DNA from: Neptunicella marina
GTDB taxonomy: Bacteria; Pseudomonadota; Gammaproteobacteria; Enterobacterales; Alteromonadaceae
Direction of reading: 5' to 3'
Assembly: GCF_014270035.1 (NCBI RefSeq)
Contig: NZ_JACNEP010000001.1
Coordinates: 1 to 64,000, forward strand
Length of the DNA: 64,000 bases
Shown here piece by piece: positions 20,180 to 29,273 of the stretch. The notes beneath the pieces were generated by a model that saw only the letters and a list, made by a program, of their open reading frames with translations, was not told the DNA's origin and did not search any database. The position numbers were made by a program, and so were the translations under genes. The first letter of the stretch is position 1. Each line of letters begins with the position of its first letter.

Positions 20180-20581
20180 ATGCAGTGCTTTTGTGGATCA
20201 GGTAATAAATACCAAGTGTGTTGCTCACCTCTTGTTGAAGAGCAACAAAGTGCAGATAATCCAGAGGCCTTAATGCGCTCGCGTTACAGCGCCTATGTCG
20301 TCAAACAGTATCAATATATTTTTAATACATACAGTGCCAAACACCCAGACCGTCCTTTATCAGTTGATGAGCTTAGAGAGCATGCTAATGGTACAACCTG
20401 GCTTGGTTTAAAAATTGAAAAAACATCAGTTGCGGGTGATACAGGTGAAGTTGAGTTTCGTGCTATGTATCAGGTTGATAATCAGCTTTACCAACTTCAT
20501 GAGCTGTCACAGTTTATTAAGGAAAATCATCAGTGGCGTTACCTATCGGGCAGAATTTTTGATGACTCTGGCAGATTGTAA
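20180..20581 (+). CDS. YchJ-like SEC-C motif protein (UPF0225)
   Basis: The 133-residue protein begins with the zinc-binding SEC-C motif CFCGSGNKYQVCCSPL (residues 3-18) and continues with the family signature ALMRSRYSAYVV. The rest has an NTF2-like fold pattern (LGLKIEKTS, VEFRAMYQ, HELSQFIKENHQWRYLSG). YchJ family members have no established function. It lies 15 bp after the SulA-like gene and could be read through from the SOS promoter, although no terminator was checked by folding. Confidence 0.88.
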   Translation: MQCFCGSGNKYQVCCSPLVEEQQSADNPEALMRSRYSAYVVKQYQYIFNTYSAKHPDRPLSVDELREHANGTTWLGLKIEKTSVAGDTGEVEFRAMYQVDNQLYQLHELSQFIKENHQWRYLSGRIFDDSGRL

Positions 20582-20620
20582 ATCACATTTCCCAACTAGC
20601 TAACCTTACCCAGTTTTCAC

Positions 20621-21106
20621 TTATGCGGCACTTTGCTCACTCGTTTTAGGCTGTAGTCTATTCAACAATTCAAACAGCGATGTTTCATCAATGTCAATAT
20701 CCTGCTGTTGCTGCATCACCGAGTTATTTATCCCTGCATTGTCGATAATAACCGGATCGATAAACTGAGTCTGATCCTTTAGTCCCAGAGGCGCGGGATG
20801 AATAACTTCATACAAACGTGCAGAAGCCTGCTGATGATGTTGCCATAATTGTTTTTGTACTTGCATTTGCCGCCAGTGCTTTTCCTCAGCATAAAGTGGC
20901 TGAACCGGATAATGTTGAAGATCGGCAGCAATTGTTTTTTCGGAATACAGTGGGTTATCTTGTTGTTCAAACTTAACCCTTGCCAGATAGTCTTGCTGCA
21001 AGCATGCCAGCATCAAGGCAAACTCAGCCCCTCCACGATGGTTAAGCGCTTTGCCAAGACGTCCACTAAATTCAATATCCTGATTCAGATTAACTTGTTG
21101 AGTCAT
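20621..21106 (-). CDS. Conserved protein of unknown function, possibly VC2046/SO_2500 type
   Basis: The 161-residue protein (ATG at 21106; an ATG at 21124 is also available) is hydrophilic, with a GRLGKALNHRGGAEFALMLACLQQDY segment near the N terminus, a central helical Gln-rich part and an acidic C terminus. It has no signal peptide or membrane segment. The GGAEFALMLA block reminds me of the small uncharacterised VC2046/SO_2500 family of Vibrio and Shewanella, but I cannot confirm this. It stands alone, convergent with the YchJ-like gene. Confidence 0.65.
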   Translation of the reverse strand: MTQQVNLNQDIEFSGRLGKALNHRGGAEFALMLACLQQDYLARVKFEQQDNPLYSEKTIAADLQHYPVQPLYAEEKHWRQMQVQKQLWQHHQQASARLYEVIHPAPLGLKDQTQFIDPVIIDNAGINNSVMQQQQDIDIDETSLFELLNRLQPKTSEQSAA

Positions 21107-21296
21107 AACCTGTTTCGCATACAAAGGTATTGCTGTTTATATCGGATAATTAAAATTAACCTTTACTCCTTATGCCAACCATCTACCCTATCAATCAAAG
21201 AATTAATCGAAATTTCCTAGTGAAATTCATGATTTAAGTACAAAATAGATAAAGATTTCCCATCTAATTTATTACAACTGGAGTGCTTTTCAGCCC

Positions 21297-22940
21297 ATGG
21301 ATAAAATGACCTATCATGATAAACGGATTCTGGTTGTCGATGATCACAGGCCATTTCTTTTAAAGTTACGTAATTATCTCAATGCATTGGGCGCACAAAG
21401 CATCAATTTAGCGGAAACTGCGGAAGAAGCCGTCAGGTTATGTGAGAACCAACTATTTGACATCGTGATTTCAGATCATGATTTAGGTAGTAATGCACAA
21501 ACCGGCATGCAATTACTTGAAGAGTTGCGTTATAAAAAATTGCTGTCGCCAGATACACTGTATTTAATGGTAAGTGGCAATACTGAACATCCGCCTGTGA
21601 TGGGCAAGCTGGAAAACCAGCCAGATGATTATTTGATAAAACCCTTTTCCCAGGCGCAGCTGGCCAATCGTATTGGTAAAATAGCCACTAAACATAAAGC
21701 ATTAAGATCCTTATACCGTTGTTTATTTAACAAAGATATTCGCGGCGCAATTAATGCCTGTAAGGACGCCATTAGTTCAGGCAGTCGTTACCGTCAGTTT
21801 TGTTCTGTGGTTATGGTCGAGCTTTTGTGGCGTGAAGATAAGTTCGATGTTGCGATGTCGGTATTAGACCCGTTAGTCCGTGATACACAATTACCATGGG
21901 CTGTGATGGCAATGGCCAAAACCATGATGTACAAACGACAATTTGAAGAAGCCATTAACATGGCCAGGAATATTGTTGATAACCGTGTGTTGGCCGCAGA
22001 CTCTCACGATATTCTGGCACAATGTTATTTGCGCACCGAAAAGCTGGCCGAAGCCTGTGAGGAAATAAAGCAGGCAATCAATCTATCCCCGCATTCGATT
22101 GAACGTCAATATTTGGGATGTGAAATCGCTCAGGCCAGTGGTGATTATGACTTTGCTAAAAATTGCTGTTTGGCCATTTTGGAACAATCACGCCACTCTG
22201 TGCATAAAAACATCTCACATATGTGTAATTACATTCGTTCGATATTAGAGCTCGCTGAGCAAGCCCTCGACCCCAAACTAAGCAACAAATATCATCAGGA
22301 CGCATTACTGGAATTACAACGTCAAAAGCAAACTGAACTGGTACAAAACAGCCCTCAACCTTTTGACTTTGATGCGTTTGAAACCATCGTAAACGCCAGG
22401 ATCAGCGTTATTCAGGGCAAATTACAAAATGCCCGTCGGGCTTTATATGAGTCGCAACAACAAATTGAACAAAAATTTGCAGACTATCCCTCATCTTTGG
22501 CTCCTGACAGTATTAAAATCATGTTTGATCTCGGAGAATATGAGCAGGCCTCAGCTTTATTAGACAAAGTCAGGGATACCGATACTCAGGACCCCAATAC
22601 CCAACGGCTGTTAAGCAATACGATAAAGCAGGTTAAAACCACCAGCGGCAGTTTCGACAGACACAAGAAAAAAGCCATAGAATGTTATAATCAGGGACAA
22701 TATCAGGCTTCTTACGATGCCTTCCATCAGGCATTGGCACTGGCACCAATGAATACAGGAGTGGCAATAAATTTATTACAGGTCATAGGTAAACTTATTG
22801 CACAAAAAAGCAAACCTGATCCGCAACTCAAAATGGAATGCCGCAAACTTTATCATTCAATTGATAGCTTGCAGCTCCCCGACTCGCATCGCCAAAAGCT
22901 TACACACATTACCCCAGAGCTTCAGGCATATTTAGGATAA
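21297..22940 (+). CDS. Response regulator with N-terminal REC and TPR repeats
   Basis: Residues 10-130 form a CheY-like receiver: acidic pair in ILVVDDHRP, phosphoacceptor Asp60 in VISDHDLG, the serine/threonine position in LMVSGN and the lysine in DDYLIKPFSQ. Residues about 150-540 are helical TPR-like repeats (for example AINMARNIVDNRVLAADSHDILAQCY, AYDAFHQALALAPMNTGVAINL). There is no DNA-binding or cyclase output, so it probably acts by protein binding. This layout is like VieB of Vibrio cholerae. No histidine kinase lies beside it. A small lipoprotein gene follows 7 bp later. Confidence 0.88.
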   Translation: MDKMTYHDKRILVVDDHRPFLLKLRNYLNALGAQSINLAETAEEAVRLCENQLFDIVISDHDLGSNAQTGMQLLEELRYKKLLSPDTLYLMVSGNTEHPPVMGKLENQPDDYLIKPFSQAQLANRIGKIATKHKALRSLYRCLFNKDIRGAINACKDAISSGSRYRQFCSVVMVELLWREDKFDVAMSVLDPLVRDTQLPWAVMAMAKTMMYKRQFEEAINMARNIVDNRVLAADSHDILAQCYLRTEKLAEACEEIKQAINLSPHSIERQYLGCEIAQASGDYDFAKNCCLAILEQSRHSVHKNISHMCNYIRSILELAEQALDPKLSNKYHQDALLELQRQKQTELVQNSPQPFDFDAFETIVNARISVIQGKLQNARRALYESQQQIEQKFADYPSSLAPDSIKIMFDLGEYEQASALLDKVRDTDTQDPNTQRLLSNTIKQVKTTSGSFDRHKKKAIECYNQGQYQASYDAFHQALALAPMNTGVAINLLQVIGKLIAQKSKPDPQLKMECRKLYHSIDSLQLPDSHRQKLTHITPELQAYLG

Positions 22941-22947
22941 AAATAAT

Positions 22948-23226
22948 ATGAACAAATCACTGTTATCAGCAGCTTGTATTGCACTAGTCAGTTGTGCACA
23001 ACAACCTCAGCGCTGTGAAGATATTTTAGTAATAAAAGAACAACAACTTGAATGTAAAAAGTTACAATTTCAAATAAAAAACAACACTAACCCTCAACAA
23101 GTTTTGGAAGCACAACGTCGTTTTGACGAAAACTGTGCAGATTTACGTTACTACCGCGATCAGTTTGATACGGTATGTAAAGGTGAACAGACCCCAATTG
23201 GAGAAACTAAAAAGCAGGACGAGTAA
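22948..23226 (+). CDS. Small predicted lipoprotein
   Basis: The 92-residue product has a short signal peptide ending in the lipobox LVSC (cysteine 16), so it should be anchored to a membrane. The mature part is helical and carries four further cysteines (in RCED, LECKK, ENCADL and TVCKG), which could form disulfides in the periplasm. It starts 7 bp after the REC-TPR gene and is likely cotranscribed. I recognise no named family. Confidence 0.75.
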   Translation: MNKSLLSAACIALVSCAQQPQRCEDILVIKEQQLECKKLQFQIKNNTNPQQVLEAQRRFDENCADLRYYRDQFDTVCKGEQTPIGETKKQDE

Positions 23227-23230
23227 TTTA

Positions 23231-24427
23231 TTATTGCTGATTAAATTGCTTAATAATGTGCTGAGCGATTGGAATTGCCGATGTGGCAGCCGGGCTTGGC
23301 GCATTCCCCACAAACAGCATATTGTCGGTTTGCACAAATTTAAAGTCGTGAATTAACTGACCATTTCTATCAACGGCCTGTGCACGAATTCCACAAGGAT
23401 ACGATTTTAAATCTTCCAGCGTTACCCTTGGCCAGTATTTTTGTACCTGAGCTAAATAGCCCTTTCGCCAAAAACTATTCTTCAGCTCAGTGACTCCTGC
23501 CCCCGCATAGTTTGCAAGCAGTTTCCAAAAGCCTTTATAACTCACCATATCGGCAAGATCTGAAATCGATAATTGATAACGGTTATACCCCTCACGCTTC
23601 ATCGCCAGTACAGCATTAGGCCCAACAGTTATGCCGCCGTCAATCATGCGCGTTAAATGAATGCCCAGAAATGGTAAATCGGGATCAGGCACTGGATAAA
23701 TTAAATGCGGAACCTTTTGTGAATAATGGTCTGGCAAACGGAAATATTCACCTTTAAAAGGAATAATTTTAAAACCAGCGGTAAAACCAGCACTTTTAAT
23801 TAAACGGTCAGACTCCAGGCCCCCACAAACCAACAGTTTCTTAGTGTGAAACCGCTGGGCTAATGTATCTACTACCACACCCTGACTGCTTTCAGTAATC
23901 GAATGTACTTCTTGCTGGAATATGACTGTCGTTCTCTTCTCTTGTGCCAGTTCGAGCATCGTTTGTGTAATACGGCGATAATCAGTAATGCCAGTTTGTT
24001 TGATCCAAATCGCTTCTTCACCCGCCAGGCCAGGAACACGCAGCTTTAGTTGTTTTCTAGATAAACGCTCAGGAACAAGTTCATTGGCATCACAACGTTG
24101 CATTAACTGCTCAAGTCTGGATTGTTCAACCTCATTGGTAGCCACAACCAATTTACCGCATTGCTCGTAAGGCACATTAAAGTCACGACAAAACTGATAC
24201 GTTTGAATAAGTCCATCTTTGCAAAACCGGGCTTTTAAACTGTTTGGTGGATAATAGACGCCGGCGTGAATGACGCCAGAGTTTCGTCCTGTTTGATGAC
24301 ATGCTGGTGACGCTTCTTTTTCCAGCAAAAGTATATTGAGCTTTTTAGATTGCTTACTCAATTGCCAGGCCGTTGCGGCACCTACAATGCCGCCTCCGAC
24401 GATAATGACATCAAACTGTTGCGTCAC
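23231..24427 (-). CDS. lhgO: L-2-hydroxyglutarate dehydrogenase/oxidase
   Basis: LhgO oxidises L-2-hydroxyglutarate to 2-oxoglutarate, passing electrons to the membrane quinone pool in E. coli. The 398-residue FAD protein has the Rossmann start DVIIVGGGIVGAATAW, followed by GRNSGVIHAGVYYPPNSLKA, the signature of this group. FVGNAPSPAATSAIPIA near the C terminus is the second FAD contact. It begins with GTG, supported by AAGGAG. It starts nine bases after a rhodanese gene and is likely cotranscribed. E. coli lhgO lies with csiD/gabDT instead; here gabD is 22 kb away. Confidence 0.93.
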   Translation of the reverse strand: MTQQFDVIIVGGGIVGAATAWQLSKQSKKLNILLLEKEASPACHQTGRNSGVIHAGVYYPPNSLKARFCKDGLIQTYQFCRDFNVPYEQCGKLVVATNEVEQSRLEQLMQRCDANELVPERLSRKQLKLRVPGLAGEEAIWIKQTGITDYRRITQTMLELAQEKRTTVIFQQEVHSITESSQGVVVDTLAQRFHTKKLLVCGGLESDRLIKSAGFTAGFKIIPFKGEYFRLPDHYSQKVPHLIYPVPDPDLPFLGIHLTRMIDGGITVGPNAVLAMKREGYNRYQLSISDLADMVSYKGFWKLLANYAGAGVTELKNSFWRKGYLAQVQKYWPRVTLEDLKSYPCGIRAQAVDRNGQLIHDFKFVQTDNMLFVGNAPSPAATSAIPIAQHIIKQFNQQ

Positions 24428-24436
24428 CCTAACTCC

Positions 24437-24835
24437 TTAATCTGATTCAATTAGAGACAATCCTTCATCGATCCACCCCGTGATGCCACCGATCATTTTT
24501 TTAACGGGGCGATTTAGTTTTGCCAGTTTGATGGCGGCTTTTTCTGTCGCATTACAATGAGGGCCAGCGCAATAAACCACAAACAAGGTATCAGGTGCAA
24601 ATTGTTGTAAATTTTGCTCGTTTATTTTGCTGTGCAGCAGATTAACCGCACCTTCAATATGTGACTGCTTAAATTTATCGTCACTTCTTACATCGAGTAA
24701 AACGAAGTCTTGTTTGTTGTTACTGATCGCATGATGAACATCCCAACAGTCAGTTTCAAATTCAAGTAGCAGGCTAAAATGGGCTAGAGCGACATCGCTT
24801 GATGCAGCAGGAATACGTGAAACAGCAGAACTCAT
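24437..24835 (-). CDS. Rhodanese-like domain protein
   Basis: The 132-residue protein is a single rhodanese domain: FVLLDVRSDDKFKQSHIEGAVNL is the conserved entry motif and VVYCAGPHCNATEKAAIKL contains the catalytic cysteine loop. Such domains carry persulfide sulfur or act as regulatory modules. The cysteine loop CAGPHCN is followed by NATEK, which matches a group of rhodaneses often encoded beside AraC/GlxA regulators; here such a regulator is divergent. lhgO follows nine bases downstream. Confidence 0.88.
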   Translation of the reverse strand: MSSAVSRIPAASSDVALAHFSLLLEFETDCWDVHHAISNNKQDFVLLDVRSDDKFKQSHIEGAVNLLHSKINEQNLQQFAPDTLFVVYCAGPHCNATEKAAIKLAKLNRPVKKMIGGITGWIDEGLSLIESD

Positions 24836-24956
24836 GATTAATTTCCTTGTTTTTTTTGAACAGGTTTAGTTTGCTATATATAAAACACACAAAAAATTGG
24901 CTGCATTGACATTTTTCATTAAAATTAAGCCAACTAAAGTCCATAATCTTAATAAC

Positions 24957-25901
24957 ATGAAAACAGCTATTTTGGTTTATCCTGATATTTCTATGTTCGA
25001 ACTTGCGTGCGCTGTTGAGCTGTTTGCCCTGCCGCGCCCAGAGTTAAAACGCTATTACGATGCGGATGTAGTGAGTCTGGAAGATACACAAAGTAGCACT
25101 ACCGCGGGCCTGGTGCTTAATACACAGATTGTTAATTCATTAGATGCCTATGACATGGTTGTCATCGCTAGCTGGCCAGTCGCACAACGTGAAATTCCCT
25201 CTCATTTAGCCAGCGAATTACTGGAATTTTACCAGTCAGGTAAGCGCCTTGTGTCGTTTTGTTCCGGGGCATTTTTACTTGCAGAACTTGGCATCTTAAA
25301 TGCTAAAACCTGTTCAACTCATTGGCGCTATGCCACAGAATTTGTCCAGCGTTATAAGCGGGTAAACTTCAGCAACGATGTTTTGTATTGCATCGATGGT
25401 AATGTTGCAACGTCGGCCGGCAGCGCCGCCGCTCTGGATTTAGGCTTAGCATTAATCAGGCAGGACTTTGGTTTAGATACGGCAAATGCTGTGGCCAAAC
25501 GACTGGTGTTACCTGTGCATCGCAATGCGACACAATCGCAATTTGTTGAAGCACCAGTGATATCGGAAAACAAAGCATTATCGAGCAGTATGGATTGGGC
25601 TATCACTAATTTACAACACACAATATCGATTAACCAATTTGCCGAAAAAGCCAATATGTCGCGCCGCAATTTCGACCGTTGTTTTAAAAAAGCCACAAAT
25701 TTAACCCCACAGCAGTGGCTTATCATGCAACGACTGGAGCGAGCCAGTCAGATGTTGCAACAAACCAATCTCAACATTGAGCAGGTTTCCAGCCAGGCTG
25801 GATTTGAGAACAGCCTAACATTTCGTCATCACTTTAAAGCTAAATTTGGTTGTGCGCCGCTTCAATACCGACACCAGCATCAAATCGCAGTAACAAATTA
25901 A
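24957..25901 (+). CDS. GlxA-family (DJ-1/PfpI plus AraC) transcriptional regulator
   Basis: I start at ATG 24957 (314 residues), since MKTAILVYPDISMFEL begins the domain; a longer reading would add 20 unrelated residues. Residues 1-165 form a DJ-1/PfpI ligand domain with the nucleophile-elbow cysteine in FCSGAFLLAELG. Residues about 215-310 form two AraC helix-turn-helices (INQFAEKANMSRRNFDRCFKKATN and IEQVSSQAGFENSLTFRHHFKAKFG). It is divergent from the rhodanese-lhgO operon, 121 bp apart, and probably controls it. The inducer is unknown. Confidence 0.9.
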   Translation: MKTAILVYPDISMFELACAVELFALPRPELKRYYDADVVSLEDTQSSTTAGLVLNTQIVNSLDAYDMVVIASWPVAQREIPSHLASELLEFYQSGKRLVSFCSGAFLLAELGILNAKTCSTHWRYATEFVQRYKRVNFSNDVLYCIDGNVATSAGSAAALDLGLALIRQDFGLDTANAVAKRLVLPVHRNATQSQFVEAPVISENKALSSSMDWAITNLQHTISINQFAEKANMSRRNFDRCFKKATNLTPQQWLIMQRLERASQMLQQTNLNIEQVSSQAGFENSLTFRHHFKAKFGCAPLQYRHQHQIAVTN

Positions 25902-25968
25902 GCAGGTGTTTATTTTTGCAGTGGTTACAGGGATAATTCACGCCCTTTTATCAAGCAGTATGTAACTT

Positions 25969-26754
25969 ATGTCAGACAAAGAGCGTTTTGGTGGCACTGC
26001 CCGTTTATATGGTCAGGACGCACCTAACATATTAGCTAACTCACACGTTGCCATTGCTGGCATAGGTGGTGTTGGTTGTTGGGTGGCAGAAGCACTTGCC
26101 AGAACCGCTGTGGGTAAAATCACCCTTATCGATTTAGATGACTTGTGTGTCACCAATACCAATCGTCAATTACATGCATTAGCCGACACCATTGGTCAGC
26201 CTAAAGTTGATGTTATGGCACAGCGTCTTAAAGCGATAAATCCAGATTGCAAGGTCATTTGCATTGAGGATTTTGTAGCCAGCGACAACGTTGCTGAGGT
26301 TTTACATAACGAGCTTGATTTTGTAGTGGATGCAACCGACAGCATTAAAGCTAAAGCTGCAATGATAGCGCACTGTAAACGTAATAAATTGCCAATCATA
26401 ACTATTGGCGGCGCCGGCGGCCAAACCGATCCCACCAGGATCCAAGTGGGTGATCTGAGTAAAACCATTCAGGATCCCCTCGCCTCAAAATTGCGTAACT
26501 TGTTACGTAAAGAGTATCGGTTTTCCAGCAATCCTAAACGTAAGTTTGGCATTAGTTGCGTATTTTCCAGTGAGCAACTGGTTTATCCGCAAGCGGATGG
26601 CAGTGTCTGTCAAACTAAAAATTTATCTGATGGCAGTGTCAAACTGGATTGCAATAACGGTTTTGGCGCATCAGTTGCGGTAACAGGTACATTTGGATTT
26701 GTTGCGGCTGCCCGGGTTATTGACAAACTGCTTGAAAAAGCACGCGCTGAATAA
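25969..26754 (+). CDS. tcdA: tRNA threonylcarbamoyladenosine dehydratase
   Basis: TcdA (CsdL) is an E1-like enzyme that uses ATP to cyclise t6A37 of tRNAs to ct6A. The 261-residue protein has the ThiF nucleotide motif AGIGGVGCWVAEALAR and LIDLDDLCVTNTNRQ, with DATDSIKAKAAMIAHC later. The C-terminal part is shaped like TcdA. In E. coli the csdA-csdE-tcdA genes are clustered and CsdA/CsdE supply sulfur-related activity. Here tcdA converges on a fused csdA-csdE gene, 8 bp apart. Confidence 0.94.
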   Translation: MSDKERFGGTARLYGQDAPNILANSHVAIAGIGGVGCWVAEALARTAVGKITLIDLDDLCVTNTNRQLHALADTIGQPKVDVMAQRLKAINPDCKVICIEDFVASDNVAEVLHNELDFVVDATDSIKAKAAMIAHCKRNKLPIITIGGAGGQTDPTRIQVGDLSKTIQDPLASKLRNLLRKEYRFSSNPKRKFGISCVFSSEQLVYPQADGSVCQTKNLSDGSVKLDCNNGFGASVAVTGTFGFVAAARVIDKLLEKARAE

Positions 26755-26762
26755 ACAATCAA

Positions 26763-28421
26763 TTAATTGCAGCGCTGCTTGATTGCATTAAACACGCTGT
26801 TTAAACCACTGGTGCGACTTGGGCTTAAATGGCGTTCTAATCCGGCTTCGGTTAAATATCCCGCTAAATCAAATACGTTAATGTATTCGACTGACTGTTG
26901 ATTTAACACTTCGCAGATAAGGGCCAATAAACCACGGATAATTTTACTCTCGCTATCAGCGCTAATCGTAAGCTGTTCGCCTTTAACTTCAGTTTTTAGC
27001 CAAACATTAGATTCACAGCCACTGACACGCGTATCAGCGGTTTTATCTTCATCAGCCATACCTTGATGCTTTTTACCGGCCAGCATGAGCTGACGATATT
27101 TTGCATCCCAGCCTTTTGCCTGAGAAATTGCGTTAAAAAGCACTCTATCTTGTGAATGGGCCGATTTACCACCAACGTTTTGCAACTGACTTTTGCTTAC
27201 AACACCAGAATTAACGTCTTTTTTTAGAAGTTGAATCGCGCTTTGAAGAGCCAAAATCAACTGATCGATTTCCTGAATCGTGTTGTATATTGCAAGCGAA
27301 ACTCTAATCGTTCCGCTTATTCCCAGTCGCTGCATTAATGGCATAGCACAATGGTGACCAACGCGAACAGCAATGCCCTGTTCACCCAAAATTAACGCCA
27401 CATCCTGGGCAGAAACATCTTTAATGCTAAACGATAAAATAGGCACTGAGGAATGAAGATCGCCCCACACCTTTATACCTTCAATAACGCTAAACTTATC
27501 TAACAGATAATGATAAAGATGCTGCTCATACTGTTGGAAACTGTCGGTTAACTCATGCGATAACCACTGGGCAGCTTTTGCCATGCCCAATACCCCTTCG
27601 ATATTGGGTGTACCTGCTTCAAATTTAAGTGGAGGTAATTCGAATGATGTATCTTCTAAACTGACATGTTCAATCATTTCGCCGCCAAGCTGATATGGGG
27701 GCAAAGATTCAAGTAAATGGAATTTGCCATACAGCACACCAATCCCAGTCGGTCCGAACATTTTATGTGCACTGAAGGTATAAAAATCACAATCAAGTTC
27801 AGTGACATCAACCCTAAAATGGCCAACCGCTTGTGCGCCATCAACAAGACTTAATGCACCCACATTTTTTGCCTCAGCGATAACCTTTTTAACCGGATTA
27901 ATATTACCTAAGGCGTTAGATACATGCCCCATGGCAACTATCAATGTGTTGTGGTCAATAATCTGCTGCAGGCCCGATAAATCAAGCACACCAACGTCAT
28001 TTAACGGAGTTACGCGTAACTCGCATTGATGCTGTTTTGCCAGTTGCTGCCAGGGTACAAAATTTGCGTGATGTTCTAACTCTGTAACTACTATATTTTT
28101 ACCATTAATACTGGATTGCCTGGCTAAACATGTGGCCACTAAGTTGATAGCGTCTGTTGTTCCTTTGGTAAAAACAATGCACCTTTCATCTGGCGCATTG
28201 ATGAATTTGGCCATTGTTTTACGTGCGGACTCAAACTCTGTTGTGGTCGATACCGCCAGCGGGTAAGAACCACGATGCACATTTACGTTCTGTGCCTGAT
28301 AAAAATGCTGCAATGTTTCAAGCACTATCTGTGGTTTTTGTGTGGTAGCCGCACTATCAAAATAAACCAAGTCGGTTGATTGATTTATTAAAGGAAATTG
28401 CTGACGCCAGATATTTTGCAT
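26763..28421 (-). CDS. csdA: Fused cysteine desulfurase and sulfur acceptor (CsdA-CsdE)
   Basis: The 552-residue protein is two enzymes in one. Residues 1-400 are a SufS/CsdA type cysteine desulfurase: PLP lysine in FSAHKMFGPTGIGVLYG and active cysteine near 358 in RVGHHCAMPL. After a Ser/Gly/Lys-rich linker, residues about 425-550 are a SufE/CsdE sulfur acceptor: WDAKYRQLMLAGK and the persulfide cysteine near 469 in VSGCESNVWL, ending with a SPSRTSGLNSV motif. In E. coli CsdA and CsdE are separate. A GTG at 28430 would add three residues. The gene is convergent with tcdA. Confidence 0.93.
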   Translation of the reverse strand: MQNIWRQQFPLINQSTDLVYFDSAATTQKPQIVLETLQHFYQAQNVNVHRGSYPLAVSTTTEFESARKTMAKFINAPDERCIVFTKGTTDAINLVATCLARQSSINGKNIVVTELEHHANFVPWQQLAKQHQCELRVTPLNDVGVLDLSGLQQIIDHNTLIVAMGHVSNALGNINPVKKVIAEAKNVGALSLVDGAQAVGHFRVDVTELDCDFYTFSAHKMFGPTGIGVLYGKFHLLESLPPYQLGGEMIEHVSLEDTSFELPPLKFEAGTPNIEGVLGMAKAAQWLSHELTDSFQQYEQHLYHYLLDKFSVIEGIKVWGDLHSSVPILSFSIKDVSAQDVALILGEQGIAVRVGHHCAMPLMQRLGISGTIRVSLAIYNTIQEIDQLILALQSAIQLLKKDVNSGVVSKSQLQNVGGKSAHSQDRVLFNAISQAKGWDAKYRQLMLAGKKHQGMADEDKTADTRVSGCESNVWLKTEVKGEQLTISADSESKIIRGLLALICEVLNQQSVEYINVFDLAGYLTEAGLERHLSPSRTSGLNSVFNAIKQRCN

Positions 28422-28478
28422 AGATATCACTGTGAGTTTTTTAAGGCATGGTAAATAAAGTAAGTCAGGCTGTAAGAC

Positions 28479-28718
28479 TTATTCTGAGCCCCGCTGCCAG
28501 GGATTGTTCACTAATCGAATGTAGAGCTGCTCAACTTTTTCGCGTGCCCAAGGCGTTTTGCGCAAAAACGTTAAGCTCGATTTTAAACTGGGATCATGTT
28601 TAAAACAGCGAATATCAATTAATTCCGCAAGCTTTTCCCATCCATAATGCGACTCGAGTTTAATTAAAATGGCTTTTAAGGTGACACCATGTAAAGGATT
28701 ATTGGGTTGCTGCTGCAC
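28479..28718 (-). CDS. VF530-type small DNA-binding protein (DUF2132)
   Basis: This 79-residue basic helical protein has [28 protein letters not shown] and [29 protein letters not shown], the complete DUF2132/VF530 domain. The structure known for this family is a small DNA-binding helical fold; the role is not established. It starts six bases after the preceding gene (28725-29273) and is probably cotranscribed with it. csdA-csdE lies downstream on the same strand. Confidence 0.9.
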   Translation of the reverse strand: MQQQPNNPLHGVTLKAILIKLESHYGWEKLAELIDIRCFKHDPSLKSSLTFLRKTPWAREKVEQLYIRLVNNPWQRGSE

Positions 28719-28724
28719 AGGCTC

Positions 28725-29273
28725 TCACTTATTTTGTACAAACTGATTAATATAAACACTTAATTGCTCGATTCGAGCATTAGTTAACTGTCGATAATCA
28801 AAATAGGGGCAAATTATAACCCGATGTGGTGGGCAAAGTGCAAAATGATGGTCGACCCACACAAATTCAAACTCAGACTCGCTTTTAGCACCAAAATGCC
28901 GGCCTGTTATGATATTAATCGCATTGGTTTGAATTTGATGTGGTGAACCAAAAATTAATGCGGTTTTACTGCCTTGTTGCAACAAATACTGATCACGATA
29001 TTGTTGCCAGCTGCTCGCTAAGGATTGGTAGGGGAATAACTGACTATCAAGCGCAAACAGAAGTTTGGCATAAACATTAAATACTTTACGCCAGCCGTTA
29101 CCAAATGCACTGGAAATACGTGTTATATCACCGGATTGAAGCGCCTGAATTGATGTAAGAGATGAGAATTCTGCCGAATCCGGCTCGTTCTGAATAAATA
29201 CTCCAATATTAAAATCGCTGTCGCCTAATCCTCTATAAATTTTATTTTCAGCCATACAACAAACAACTGACAT
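28725..29273 (-). CDS. Conserved protein of unknown function (DUF6942-like)
   Basis: The protein has about 180 residues and no signal peptide or membrane segment. Blocks include GDSDFNIGVFIQNEP, FGNGWRKVFNVYAKLLF and ALIFGSPHQIQTNAINIITGRHFG, and it ends with an all-alpha segment. I think of DUF6942 but cannot confirm. I use the ATG at 29273 because AGGTGA precedes it; ATG 29255 is an alternative that fits the domain start better, and a GTG at 29279 is possible. It overlaps the end of the acetyltransferase gene by about 26 bp and precedes the VF530 gene. Confidence 0.65.
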   Translation of the reverse strand: MSVVCCMAENKIYRGLGDSDFNIGVFIQNEPDSAEFSSLTSIQALQSGDITRISSAFGNGWRKVFNVYAKLLFALDSQLFPYQSLASSWQQYRDQYLLQQGSKTALIFGSPHQIQTNAINIITGRHFGAKSESEFEFVWVDHHFALCPPHRVIICPYFDYRQLTNARIEQLSVYINQFVQNK

